Positions 10,778-19,400 of a stretch of 61,338 nt of DNA are shown here, one piece after another. Made by a program: the position numbers and the translations under genes. How positions within the stretch are numbered: position 1 is the first letter of the stretch; each line of letters opens with the position of its first letter. This stretch comes from Deltaproteobacteria bacterium. Lineage in GTDB: Bacteria; Myxococcota_A; Polyangia; JACPQR01. The notes under the pieces were generated by a model, which was not told the origin of the DNA, searched no databases, and was given only the letters and a program-made list of their open reading frames with translations. Location: NCBI GenBank assembly GCA_016190375.1, contig JACPQR010000052.1, positions 1-61,338 of the forward strand, read 5' to 3'.

Positions 10778-12094
10778 ATGCCCAAGATCGCCCCGTTTCG
10801 TGGCCTGCGCTTCGCCAAGGACGACCTCGCGCGAGTGATCGCCCCCCCGTACGACGTGATCTCGCCGGCCGACCGGAAGACCCTCGGGGAGCGGTCGCCG
10901 CACAACGTCGCGCACGTGGACCTGCCCGAGGGCGAGGGAGACTCGAAGTACGCGCACGCGGCCGAGCTGCTCTCCGAATGGACGAAGACCGGCGTGCTAG
11001 CACCGGACGACGAGGCCGTCATCCTGCCTTACCACCAGGCCTTCTCCGCGCCCGGCGGCGGTTCGGAGGTCGTTCGCAAGGGCTTCTTCGCGCTCCTCAG
11101 GCTCTCGGCCTACGAGGCCCGCGAGGTGCTGCCCCACGAACGGACGCTCTCGGGACCGAAGGAGGATCGTCTCAAGCTCTTCGTGGCGACTCGCACGAAC
11201 GTCTCGCCCGTCTTCGTCCTGTACTCCGATCCCGAGCACGCCGTCGACCACGCGCTCTCGAAGACCAGGCAGAACCTGGCCGAGCTCGAGACCGAGGACG
11301 GGATCCGCCACCGCTTGATGCGGGTGAGCGACCGCGCGGCGCTCGAGCGAACGGTCCAGGTCCTGTCGAGGGCCCCCGTGCTGATCGCGGACGGCCATCA
11401 CCGGTACGAGACCGCGCTGCGCTTCGAAGGCGAGGTCGACGCCGCGCGGGCTGCCTCCGACCGGCCGCCGGCACCCGAGCGAGCCGCGCATCGATGGGTG
11501 CTCGCGTACTTCGTCAACCAGGACGACCCGGGCCTCCTGGTCCTGCCCACCCACCGGCTGGTGCATGGGGTCCAGATCGACGCATCGACGCTGTCGCAGA
11601 AGGCGGCCCCGTACTTCAACCAGTTCTCGAGCCAGGCGCACGACCTGACCGCGCTGCTCAGGACGATGGCGGACGGGCGCGACCGGACCCCGACGTTCGC
11701 GGCGGTCTTCCCGGACGGCAACTCCCTGATCCTGTCGTTGCGCGAGGACGTCGGCGCCGCGAGCATCCCGGGCCTGAGGGAGCGGCCCAAGGCCCTGTGG
11801 CGCTGCGACGTCGCCGTCCTGCACGGAGCGATCCTCGAGGGGATGCTCGGCATCGACCAGGCGGCGCAGGCGGCTCAGACCAACCTCGTCTACGTGAAGG
11901 ACACGCACGAAGCGGTCCGGCGCATTCTCCAGAAGGAGGGCTCCGTTCTCTTCCTGATGAACGCGACCCCCGTGCGCCAGGTCCGGGAAGTGGCGATGGC
12001 CGGCGAGGTGATGCCCCAGAAGTCGACGTACTTCTACCCGAAGGTCCCGACCGGCCTGGTGATGCACGTCCTCGATCCGGACGTCGAGATCTAG
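10778..12094 (+). CDS. DUF1015 family protein
   Basis: 438-residue protein of the DUF1015 family, cytoplasmic proteins found in many bacteria whose reaction is not known to me. Recognisable motifs are the N-terminal APPYDVISP (about residues 27-35), the central ADGHHRYETA, and a C-terminal region with conserved acidic and histidine residues. It starts 1 nt after the preceding gene and ends converging on a methyltransferase gene, with a 4-nt overlap of stop codons. Linkage with purine and t6A genes suggests a housekeeping role, but that is inference. Confidence 0.85.
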   Translation: MPKIAPFRGLRFAKDDLARVIAPPYDVISPADRKTLGERSPHNVAHVDLPEGEGDSKYAHAAELLSEWTKTGVLAPDDEAVILPYHQAFSAPGGGSEVVRKGFFALLRLSAYEAREVLPHERTLSGPKEDRLKLFVATRTNVSPVFVLYSDPEHAVDHALSKTRQNLAELETEDGIRHRLMRVSDRAALERTVQVLSRAPVLIADGHHRYETALRFEGEVDAARAASDRPPAPERAAHRWVLAYFVNQDDPGLLVLPTHRLVHGVQIDASTLSQKAAPYFNQFSSQAHDLTALLRTMADGRDRTPTFAAVFPDGNSLILSLREDVGAASIPGLRERPKALWRCDVAVLHGAILEGMLGIDQAAQAAQTNLVYVKDTHEAVRRILQKEGSVLFLMNATPVRQVREVAMAGEVMPQKSTYFYPKVPTGLVMHVLDPDVEI

Positions 12095-12714
12095 GCCAGG
12101 AACAGCGGCGGTTCGATGATGACGCCGCCCGGCTTCGCGGCGCGCGCCTCGCAGAGGACCAGCTTCGCCGGACGATCGGACCTCGGGTGCACGAGCCGCA
12201 GCCTCTTGGGCTCGAGGCCCCGGGACCGCAGGACGGCGGGGAGATCTGGAAGGCGCATGGCCGAGAGAACGAGGCAGAGCCGTCCGCCGCGTCCGAGCGC
12301 GTAGCGCGCGGCGCCGACGAAGTCGGCGAGCGTGGACCTCTCTTCGTGCCTGGCCGCGGCCCGCTCCGGCCTGGGGCTCGGCCGGCCGGTCGCCAGGGCG
12401 TGATAGGGAGGGTTGGCGACGACGAGGTCGAAGCTGCCCGGCTTCACGTGGGCGCGGATGCGCCTCAGATCCCCCTCCACGATCTCCAGCCGTCCGGCGA
12501 GCTCGTCGGCGTTCTTGCGCGCGCACCGGGCGAGCTCGGCCTGCGCCTCGATCCCGACCGCTCGCTCGCAGGCGCCTCGTCTGACGAGCTCGACCGCCAC
12601 TACGCCGCTGCCGGTCCCGAGGTCGAGGCACAGCCTGGCGCGGCGAGTCGCGGCGAAGTCGACGAGGAGCAGCGAGTCGACGCTGTAGCGGTAGCCACCC
12701 GGCGGTTGGTGCAT
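12091..12714 (-). CDS. TrmN6-like tRNA1(Val) adenine-37 N6-methyltransferase family protein
   Basis: 207-residue SAM-dependent methyltransferase. Motif I is CLDLGTGSGVVAVEL and the catalytic N6-adenine motif is NPPYHA, as in the YfiC/TrmN6 group, which methylates A37 of tRNA1(Val). The N-terminal YRYSVDSLLLVDF also fits that family. ATG 12714 gives a normal N-terminus. The C-terminal stop overlaps the DUF1015 stop on the other strand. The exact substrate cannot be set from sequence alone; ribosomal RNA methyltransferases share the NPPY motif. Confidence 0.8.
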   Translation of the reverse strand: MHQPPGGYRYSVDSLLLVDFAATRRARLCLDLGTGSGVVAVELVRRGACERAVGIEAQAELARCARKNADELAGRLEIVEGDLRRIRAHVKPGSFDLVVANPPYHALATGRPSPRPERAAARHEERSTLADFVGAARYALGRGGRLCLVLSAMRLPDLPAVLRSRGLEPKRLRLVHPRSDRPAKLVLCEARAAKPGGVIIEPPLFLA

Positions 12715-12755
12715 GGGTGTCGAGACCGGAGGTCGATCGGGCCTCGCTCGGGCCT

Positions 12756-13898
12756 TCAGTCGGATGGAAGCTGCTGCGGGCGCGGGCCGCGAAGCGTGAC
12801 CGCCGACACGGTGTCCGCGAAGACGCAGACGTCGAACCATCCGAGCGAGACCATCCCGTCCCCGACGAAGCCGATGGCGCTTACCTTGGCCGGGCCCGGC
12901 GGCAGGTTGAGCGACGCCCACAGCCCGAGGATGCTCGTACCCTCGGTGCGGCTCGAGATCGGCAGCGGGTCGTCCGGGTTGTCGTTGAAGTAGGTGATCG
13001 AGTAGGGCTGTGGCGGCGCCGGGTCGGTCGCGACCTGGGCGAAGCCGACGCGCGCGTCCCCGCAGTCGTGGACCTCGCCGGCGAGGGCGCCGTTGCCCGG
13101 GCTGATTCCGGCCGGCATCCCCGCGGAAGCCGGGATGGTCCGGTAGTCGTCGGTGGACAGGACCCTCGCCTCGTAGAAGACCCTTCCCTCGCTGACCTCG
13201 TCGTTCGTGAAGTACAGGTTGTACAGGACGAGCGGCTTCCACAGGCTAGGGTTGCCCGAGGTGCGAAGCGCGAGGATCGTCTCCGTCGGCACGGTCTCGG
13301 TGAACTCGAAGTACCCGAGGTCCCGGAACGAGCCCTCGTCGTCGGGGTCCTCCTCCTGGCACTCTTCCTGGCCGAGCGCGGCGACGCAGTCGTCGACGAG
13401 AGCCGTCGTCGTCGCGAGGAGTGTCCCGGGGCCGTCCCCGCAGTCGCCGCCGGGCTCGAAGATCTCGACTCTGATGTCGTCGGCGTCGACGCCGTTGCCG
13501 AAGATGTCCGTCACGCCGTACACGATCACGTCCTGTGGGTCGCCGGCCACGCGGTAGCCGTCGGGCTGGAAGCAGCCGAGGTCGGGCTCGCCCGGGCCGC
13601 AGTCGTCGTCCACGGCGCCGCACGGCGTGCGGGCGAGGGGATGGGACTCGTCCTGGCGCCGCACGCAGACGCAGCAGGAGAGCACCTGGCCGTCGTCGCA
13701 GCTCGGCGGGTCGGGGCAGCTCTCGGGCCCGCAAGCCTCGTCTCCGGCCACCTCGTCGGCATCGCCGTCGGCGTCCGCGTCGACGTCGACATCGGCGTCG
13801 CCGTCGGTCGAGCTGTCGTCGTCGTCGCCGCAGCCCGCGGTGGAGAGAGCCAGCGCGCAGGCCGCGAAGAACAGGCAAAGCCACGGAGTCTGTCTCAA
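12756..13898 (-). CDS. Cys-rich Asp-linker lipoprotein, function unknown
   Basis: 380-residue secreted lipoprotein. TTG 13898 was chosen because a strong GAGGAGG stands ahead of it and it opens a classical signal peptide with the lipobox STAGC. A (DADVDVDADAD)-type acidic spacer follows, then a domain with several cysteine pairs (CGPESCPDPPSC, CCVC) and a beta-rich C-terminal part (about 120-370). Spacers of this kind are common in myxobacterial surface proteins. No catalytic motif is visible. Expected to sit in the outer membrane or on the cell surface. Confidence 0.75.
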   Translation of the reverse strand: MRQTPWLCLFFAACALALSTAGCGDDDDSSTDGDADVDVDADADGDADEVAGDEACGPESCPDPPSCDDGQVLSCCVCVRRQDESHPLARTPCGAVDDDCGPGEPDLGCFQPDGYRVAGDPQDVIVYGVTDIFGNGVDADDIRVEIFEPGGDCGDGPGTLLATTTALVDDCVAALGQEECQEEDPDDEGSFRDLGYFEFTETVPTETILALRTSGNPSLWKPLVLYNLYFTNDEVSEGRVFYEARVLSTDDYRTIPASAGMPAGISPGNGALAGEVHDCGDARVGFAQVATDPAPPQPYSITYFNDNPDDPLPISSRTEGTSILGLWASLNLPPGPAKVSAIGFVGDGMVSLGWFDVCVFADTVSAVTLRGPRPQQLPSD

Positions 13899-13952
13899 GG
13901 GTTCCTCCTCGGACTCTAGAGGGCATGCCAAGGTACACCCCCTGGTCCTTCT

Positions 13953-13981
13953 TTGACAATCCGCAAGGATCTTGCGAGCAT
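13953..13981 (+). promoter_or_regulatory. Possible promoter with dyad in the spacer
   Basis: TTGACA at 13953-13958 is followed by a perfect inverted repeat GCAAG-GAT-CTTGC (13963-13975). The expected -10 position 17 nt on (GAGCAT, 13976-13981) is a poor match. It lies just ahead of the small gene at 14010. It may be a regulated promoter; confidence is low because of the weak -10. Confidence 0.35.
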
Positions 13982-14009
13982 GCTGCCCCAGACAAGGACG
14001 AAAGAAGGT

Positions 14010-14273
14010 ATGCCGCTCATCGAGACCGAAGAGGCCGCCCGCAGACTGGCCCGCGCGATCAGCTCCGATCTTTCCCTGTACAACGAGGACAAGATCCTCG
14101 CCGGGATCCGCGACGACAACCTCTTCGACGCCCTGTCGGAGGAGATCGAGGAGGGGCGCGCGCTGTACAAGAGCCGGGTCTCTTCCGACCTGTACTCGAA
14201 GAACTTCTACGACCGCGCGATCGTGGACATCCTCGTCAAGCACAAGGGCCACGTGAAGTCGAAGCTCTGGTAG
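14010..14273 (+). CDS. Small conserved-looking protein, function unknown
   Basis: 87-residue acidic/basic helical protein (ETEEAARRLARAISSDLSLY, then NFYDRAIVDILVKHKGHVK). No known domain, signal peptide or membrane segment is visible. The start is probably ATG 14010, with AAGGAC upstream; ATG 13980 is an alternative in the same frame. It runs directly into the pseudouridine synthase gene, with a 7-nt overlap, so the two are likely co-translated. Confidence 0.65.
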   Translation: MPLIETEEAARRLARAISSDLSLYNEDKILAGIRDDNLFDALSEEIEEGRALYKSRVSSDLYSKNFYDRAIVDILVKHKGHVKSKLW

Positions 14274-15223
14274 CTCGCCGCCCGATCGAGTTCGAGGTCC
14301 CCGCACAGGAGGGCGGCTCGCGCCTGGACGTCGTCGTGGCGGCGCACGTCGAGCCGCCGACGCCGCGAGCCCGGATCAAGCGCTGGATCGAGGATGGGCA
14401 CGTCGATCTGGACGGGGTCGTGGCGGACAGGCCCGGACTGCGGGTGAGAGCAGGCGCGCGCGTGACCGCGAGGCCGCCCGCTCCGGCGCCGACGACCGCC
14501 CTGCCCGAGCCGCTGCCGCTCGACGTCCTGTACGAGGATCCGGACGTGGTCGTCGTCTACAAGCCTGCCGGCCTCGTCGTCCACCCGTCGGCGGGGCATG
14601 CCGGCGGCACCCTCGTCAACGCCGTCCTCCACCGATACCCGTGGTTGCCGGGGCAGGATCCTCTCCGGCCGGGCATCGTGCATCGCCTGGACAAGGACAC
14701 GAGCGGCGTCATGGTCGTGACGCGAACCGAGCTTGCGCGGGACGAGCTGGGCCGCCGCTTCGCGGCGCACGACGTGGAGCGCCTCTACTGGGCGATCGTC
14801 GTGGGCAATCCGCCCGACTCGGGCACCTTCGAGACGCTGCACGGGCGGCATCCCACGGACCGCAAGCGCTTCAGCTCGCGAGTCTCCCGTGGCAGGCGCG
14901 CGGTCACCCACTTCCGTGTGATCGAGCGCCTCGACGGCACCGCGCTCGTCGAGGCGCGCCTCGAGACGGGAAGGACGCATCAGGTCCGCGTCCACTTCGC
15001 GGACCATGGCTGGCCGCTCCTCGGCGATCCGCTCTACGGCCGGCCGCCGCGAGAGGAGCGCCTCCGCCGGGTGGGTGTTGCCCTCGGTCGCCAGGCGCTT
15101 CACGCCCGCGTGCTCGGCTTCGCGCATCCCCGGACGGGCGAGCGCCTGCGCTTCGAGACGGCTCCGCCGCCCGACTTCATGGCAGCGCTGGCGGCTCTCA
15201 GGGGAGCTTCAGGAGCGCCTTGA
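14267..15223 (+). CDS. RluD-like large-subunit rRNA pseudouridine synthase
   Basis: Isomerises uridine to pseudouridine in 23S rRNA. An S4 RNA-binding domain occupies roughly residues 10-70 (GGSRLDVVVAAHV onward). The catalytic domain has the family core HRLDKDTSGVMVV with the catalytic Asp, then ETGRTHQVRVHF and GDPLYG. About 318 residues, normal for the RluA/RluC/RluD group. No ATG, GTG or TTG is available ahead of the S4 domain; CTG 14267, overlapping the previous stop, is the best candidate start. The end overlaps a convergent DUF72 gene by 26 nt. Confidence 0.87.
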   Translation: MVARRPIEFEVPAQEGGSRLDVVVAAHVEPPTPRARIKRWIEDGHVDLDGVVADRPGLRVRAGARVTARPPAPAPTTALPEPLPLDVLYEDPDVVVVYKPAGLVVHPSAGHAGGTLVNAVLHRYPWLPGQDPLRPGIVHRLDKDTSGVMVVTRTELARDELGRRFAAHDVERLYWAIVVGNPPDSGTFETLHGRHPTDRKRFSSRVSRGRRAVTHFRVIERLDGTALVEARLETGRTHQVRVHFADHGWPLLGDPLYGRPPREERLRRVGVALGRQALHARVLGFAHPRTGERLRFETAPPPDFMAALAALRGASGAP

Positions 15224-15857
15224 GCCTCTTGCCGTCCGAGTGCATGTCGGCGTTCGCGAAGATGCAGGTGCACCGCCGGACCTTCCGGCACGCCGCGGCC
15301 AGGTCCGAGAGCGCAGCGTCCTCGTAGCGCGAGCGGCGTCCGGCGGGACCGGGCATCCTGAAGTACGCCCTGTCCGTGTCGAACCTGGCGTTCGCCAGCG
15401 GATCCACCGCGACCACGAGATCGCTGTCGGAGCCGACCGCGGCCGCCTCGGACGGGGACCACGAAGCCGGCGGCTCCCAGACGAGCGTCAGGCCCTTCTT
15501 CGGGACCTTGGCGAAGAACGCCCCGATCGTCGCGCGGTGAGCCCGCGAAGGAGCGAAGTCCGCCGGCGACAGGAACACGACCTCCTCGACGGCCAGGGAC
15601 CGGCCGAAGGCGAGGACCGCCGCGAACAGAGCCTTCGTCTCCTTCGTCTGGGCTCCGCCGAACGCCGGAGCGATCCCATCTCGGGGCGCGAGCATCGTGA
15701 ACTCGAAGCCCTCGGGCGCTTCGCGCTTCCAGCGGCGCACGGTGCCCTCGCCCGGGACGCCGAGCTGGGTCTCCTGGATCTCCACCAGCGAGAACTCCCT
15801 GAAGTACCTCGTCTGAGGGATCGAGAAGCCGGCGCATCCGACCTTGGTTCCGACCAT
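15198..15857 (-). CDS. DUF72 family protein (YecE-like)
   Basis: 219-residue TIM-barrel-like protein of the DUF72/YecE family. Visible family features are KVGCAGFSIPQTRYF at the start, an acidic FSLVEIQET turn, the FEFTMLAPRDGI strand and FANADMHSDGKRLKALL at the end. The biochemical role of the family is unsettled. The promoter overlaps that of the divergent lipoprotein gene at 15882: TATACT on this strand lies 10 nt before the ATG. Confidence 0.85.
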   Translation of the reverse strand: MVGTKVGCAGFSIPQTRYFREFSLVEIQETQLGVPGEGTVRRWKREAPEGFEFTMLAPRDGIAPAFGGAQTKETKALFAAVLAFGRSLAVEEVVFLSPADFAPSRAHRATIGAFFAKVPKKGLTLVWEPPASWSPSEAAAVGSDSDLVVAVDPLANARFDTDRAYFRMPGPAGRRSRYEDAALSDLAAACRKVRRCTCIFANADMHSDGKRLKALLKLP

Positions 15858-15867
15858 CGCGCGGCGC

Positions 15868-15875
15868 AGTATAGT
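15868..15875. promoter_or_regulatory. Overlapping divergent -10 elements (bidirectional promoter)
   Basis: The octamer AGTATAGT reads as TATAGT (15870-15875) on the plus strand, 6 nt before GTG 15882. On the minus strand it reads as TATACT (15868-15873), 10 nt before ATG 15857. Both are near-consensus -10 hexamers sharing four bases. No good -35 is seen on either side. This fits a symmetric -10 firing both ways and giving leaderless or nearly leaderless mRNAs. Confidence 0.55.
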
Positions 15876-15881
15876 CGAATC

Positions 15882-16478
15882 GTGCGGCTTCGCCTGCTGT
15901 GGGTGTGCTCGTTGACCTGCGTCGCATGCAGCGAGGAGCGGGCGGCGCTCGACGACTTCTTGAACCTGGGCGCGCGTGAGGCACGGTCCGAAGGCCCTCT
16001 GGCCGACCCGACCGCCCTCGGGGGCGTCCGGGCGCGCCGGTTCGACTTCGCGGATCCCGATCGAGTCCGGATCGAAGCGGAGCTGGAGGCTCCGATCGCC
16101 ACGCCGCCCGAGGCGACCTTACCGAGGGCAGAGGCGGCGGCGCGCGCGCTCCTGGCCGACGGCCAGGCCGCGGCGGTCCGTGTCCTGGTGGTGCCCGAAG
16201 GGCTGCCCATCCAGCTCGGCGCGATCGCCGTGGCCGTCATGGCGCGCGACGGCAAGGGCTGGACCGGCGCCGAGGTCGTCTGGCGGCAGACGGCCGTCCT
16301 CGCGGCGACCGGCCCTCCTCCTTCGAACGCGGAGGTCCAGCTCGCCGCCGCGGTCGCTCGGTCCGAGGGAGCCATGGATCGACGCTTCGCGTCCGTCGCC
16401 GAAGCGAGCTCGGTCTCGGCCCAGGAGGTCCGACGCTCGTACGAGACGGTGACGGGATACCTGGGGGACCCACCGTAG
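15882..16478 (+). CDS. Lipoprotein, function unknown
   Basis: 198-residue protein with an N-terminal hydrophobic signal (RLRLLWVCSLTCVAC) that ends in a likely lipidation cysteine. The mature part is Ala/Arg-rich, with a region rich in small beta-type residues and no recognised motif. GTG 15882 lies 6 nt after a TATAGT -10 element and has no Shine-Dalgarno sequence. The kinase gene begins 2 nt after its stop, so the two are very probably one operon, and the lipoprotein might be sensed by or signal to the kinase. Confidence 0.65.
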   Translation: MRLRLLWVCSLTCVACSEERAALDDFLNLGAREARSEGPLADPTALGGVRARRFDFADPDRVRIEAELEAPIATPPEATLPRAEAAARALLADGQAAAVRVLVVPEGLPIQLGAIAVAVMARDGKGWTGAEVVWRQTAVLAATGPPPSNAEVQLAAAVARSEGAMDRRFASVAEASSVSAQEVRRSYETVTGYLGDPP

Positions 16479-16480
16479 CC

Positions 16481-19400
16481 ATGCGGCTCGGGGACGTCGT
16501 CGCCGACCGGTTCGAGGTGGAGCGCGAGGCGGGCGCCGGCGGGATGGGGCGCGTCTACCGGGCGCGCGACCGTCTCGACGGCTGTACGGTCGCGCTCAAG
16601 CTGGCGAGCGGCGGGGACGCCGCTCGAGCCGAGCGTTTCGCTCGCGAGGCGAGCATCCTCGCGCGCCTGCGGCATCCGGCGATCGTGCGCTACGTCGCAC
16701 ACGGTACGGCCCTCGATGGCTCGGGCTACCTCGCGATGGAGTGGCTCGAGGGCGAGTCGCTCTCCAGCCGGCTCCGGGCCGGTCCGCTCGGTGTCGGCGA
16801 GAGCGTCGCCCTCGCGAGACGCGTGGCCGAGGCGCTGGGAGAGGCGCACCGGCAAGGCGTGCTCCACAGGGACATCAAGCCCTCGAACCTCCTGCTTCCC
16901 CAGGGCTCAGCCCCGCGCGTCAAGGTCCTCGACTTCGGCGTCGCGCGCGAAGCCGCGGGAGACGAACCTGTGACCAGCACGGGAGCGCTGGTCGGGACCT
17001 GGGCGTACATGTCGCCGGAGCAGGCGCTCGGTGCTCTGGACCTGGACGAGCGCACGGACCTGTTCTCGCTCGGATGCGTGCTGTTCGAGTGCCTGACCGG
17101 AGCAAGGGCCTTCCGGGCGGGCGATCCCACCGCGATCCTCGCCAAGATCCTCCTGGAGGATCCTCCGGGGCTCGCGGAGCTTCGCTCGGGCGCTCCCGCA
17201 GCGCTCGCCGATCTCGTCACGAGCCTCCTGGCGAAGGAGCGCGACCGGCGGCCGGCCAGCGCCGCGGTCATCGTCGAGGTGATCGACGCACTGGGCGATC
17301 TGGATGGTCCCGGTCGCGCCTCCCGGCCGCCTGCCGTTCCTGCGCTGACCGCGCGCGAGCGGCGGGTGGTCTGGGTCGTGCTCGCCGCGGGCCTGCGCGA
17401 CGCCGAGGAGACGATGTCCCTGACTCAGCCGGTGAGGGTCGTCACCGCGGAGAGCACGCTCTGCGAGGCGGTCGAGTCGAGGGGCGGTCGGCTCGAGTTC
17501 CTGGCGAACGACACGGCGATCGCCGTCTTCGCCGGCACCGGAGTGCCGACCGACGAGGCGGCCCGCGCTGCGAGATGCGCGCTGGCGATGCGCAGTGCGT
17601 TCCCGGAGGCGCCGATGGCTCTGGCGATGGGGCTCACAGAGGTCTCGGGCTTCACCCCAGTCGGGCGCGTGATCGACGACGGCGTGGCGGCGCTGCGCCT
17701 GGCACGACCCGGGACGACCCGCGTCCACGGACCGACCGCGGCGCTGCTCGGGCCCGCCTTCGAGGTAGTGGACGATTGCCTGCGCGGCGAGCGCGAGATC
17801 CAGGAGGCCTCCCGGCGGCTGCTCGGCCGTCCCACGACGTGCGTCGGTCGTGAGCGAGAGGTAGGGACGCTCGTGGCGCTGTACGAGGAGTGCGTCTCGG
17901 AGCCCGTCTCTCGCGTCGCGCTCGTCACGGGCCCCGCGGGCATCGGCAAGTCGCGCGTTCGTCACGAGCTGCTCCGGCGGCTGGCGGAGAGCGGTCTCGG
18001 GGGCCAGGTGCTGATCGGGCGTGGCGACTCGATGAGCCTCGGCTCTCCCTTCGGGCTCCTCGCGGAGGCCGTGCGCAGGTGTGCCGGCATCCAGAGCGGT
18101 GAGGAGCCGGAACGGCAGCGCGACAAGCTCCGCGCCCAGGTGGCTCGCGCCGGTCGGACCGACGCCGATGCGCTCGAGCGTCGCGTGGAGTTCGTCGGCG
18201 AGCTCGCGCGCGTGCCGTTCCCCGATGACGAACGCGAGGGCCTTCGGGCGGCTCGGCGGGACTCGGCGCTCATGGGCGACGCGATGCGCGCGGCGTGGGA
18301 GGAGTGGCTCGCCGCCGAGTGCGGCGAGGGGCCCATGCTCCTCGTCCTCGAGGACTTGCACTGGGGGGACCTGCCGACGGTGCGCTTCGTCGACTTCGCG
18401 CTGCGCCGGCTCTGCGACGCCCCGTTCATGGTGCTGGCGCTGGGGAGGCCGGAGGTGCACGACCGCTTCCCGGGCTTGTGGAAGGAACGCCATCCGCACC
18501 AGGTCGCTCTCGGTCCCTTGACGCGACGAGCCAGCCAGAAGCTCGTCAGGGAGGTTCTCGGCCCTGGCGTCTCCGACGAGGACGTGGCGGGCGTGGTCGA
18601 GCGCGCGGAGGGGAACGCCTTCTACCTCGAAGAGCTCATCCGCGCCCTGGCGGACGGTCCCGAGCGGCGCTTGCCCGAGTCGCTGGTCGGCATGGTCCAG
18701 GCGCGCCTCGACTCGCTCGGCTCCGAGGCGCGGCGCGTCCTGCGCGCCGCCAGCGTCTTCGGGGAGCGTTTCTGGCACGGCGGAGTGGTGGCGCTCCTGG
18801 GCGGCCTGCAGACGGGAGTCGGTGCAGGCGCCCGCGAGGAGCTCGGGCGGCTCGAGGCCTGCGAGCTCGTGACCAGGCGGGCGCGGGCGGCGCTGCCGGG
18901 CGAGACCGAGTACGTCTTCCGGCATGCGCTCGTGCGAGAGGCCGCCTACGTCACGCTGACCGACGCCGATCGCACCCTCGGTCACCGGCTCGCGGGCGAA
19001 TGGCTGCAGGGCGTCGGGCATATCGATGCCATCGTCCTCGCCGAGCACTTCGGGCGGGGCGGAATGCCCGTCGAGGCGTCTCGCTGGTACTGCCGTGCGG
19101 CCCAGCAGGCGCTCGAAGGTGACGACCTCGGCGCCGCCATGGACCTCTCGAGCCGAGCGCTGGCCTTCGATCCCGACTCCGAGACCGCGGGCGCTCTCTG
19201 GCTCGTGCAGGCCGAGGTGCGCCGCTGGCGCGGCGAGCTCGGGGCCGCGCTCGACGCCGGACGCCGGGCCGCGGGCTCGCTCCGGCGGGGCACCCACGCG
19301 TGGTTCTTCGCGCTGGCGGAGCTCATCGGCGCCGCCTCGAACATGGGCGACGCCGAGGGCACCGGAGGGTGGCTCGACGAGGCGGCGACCGCCGCCGCCG

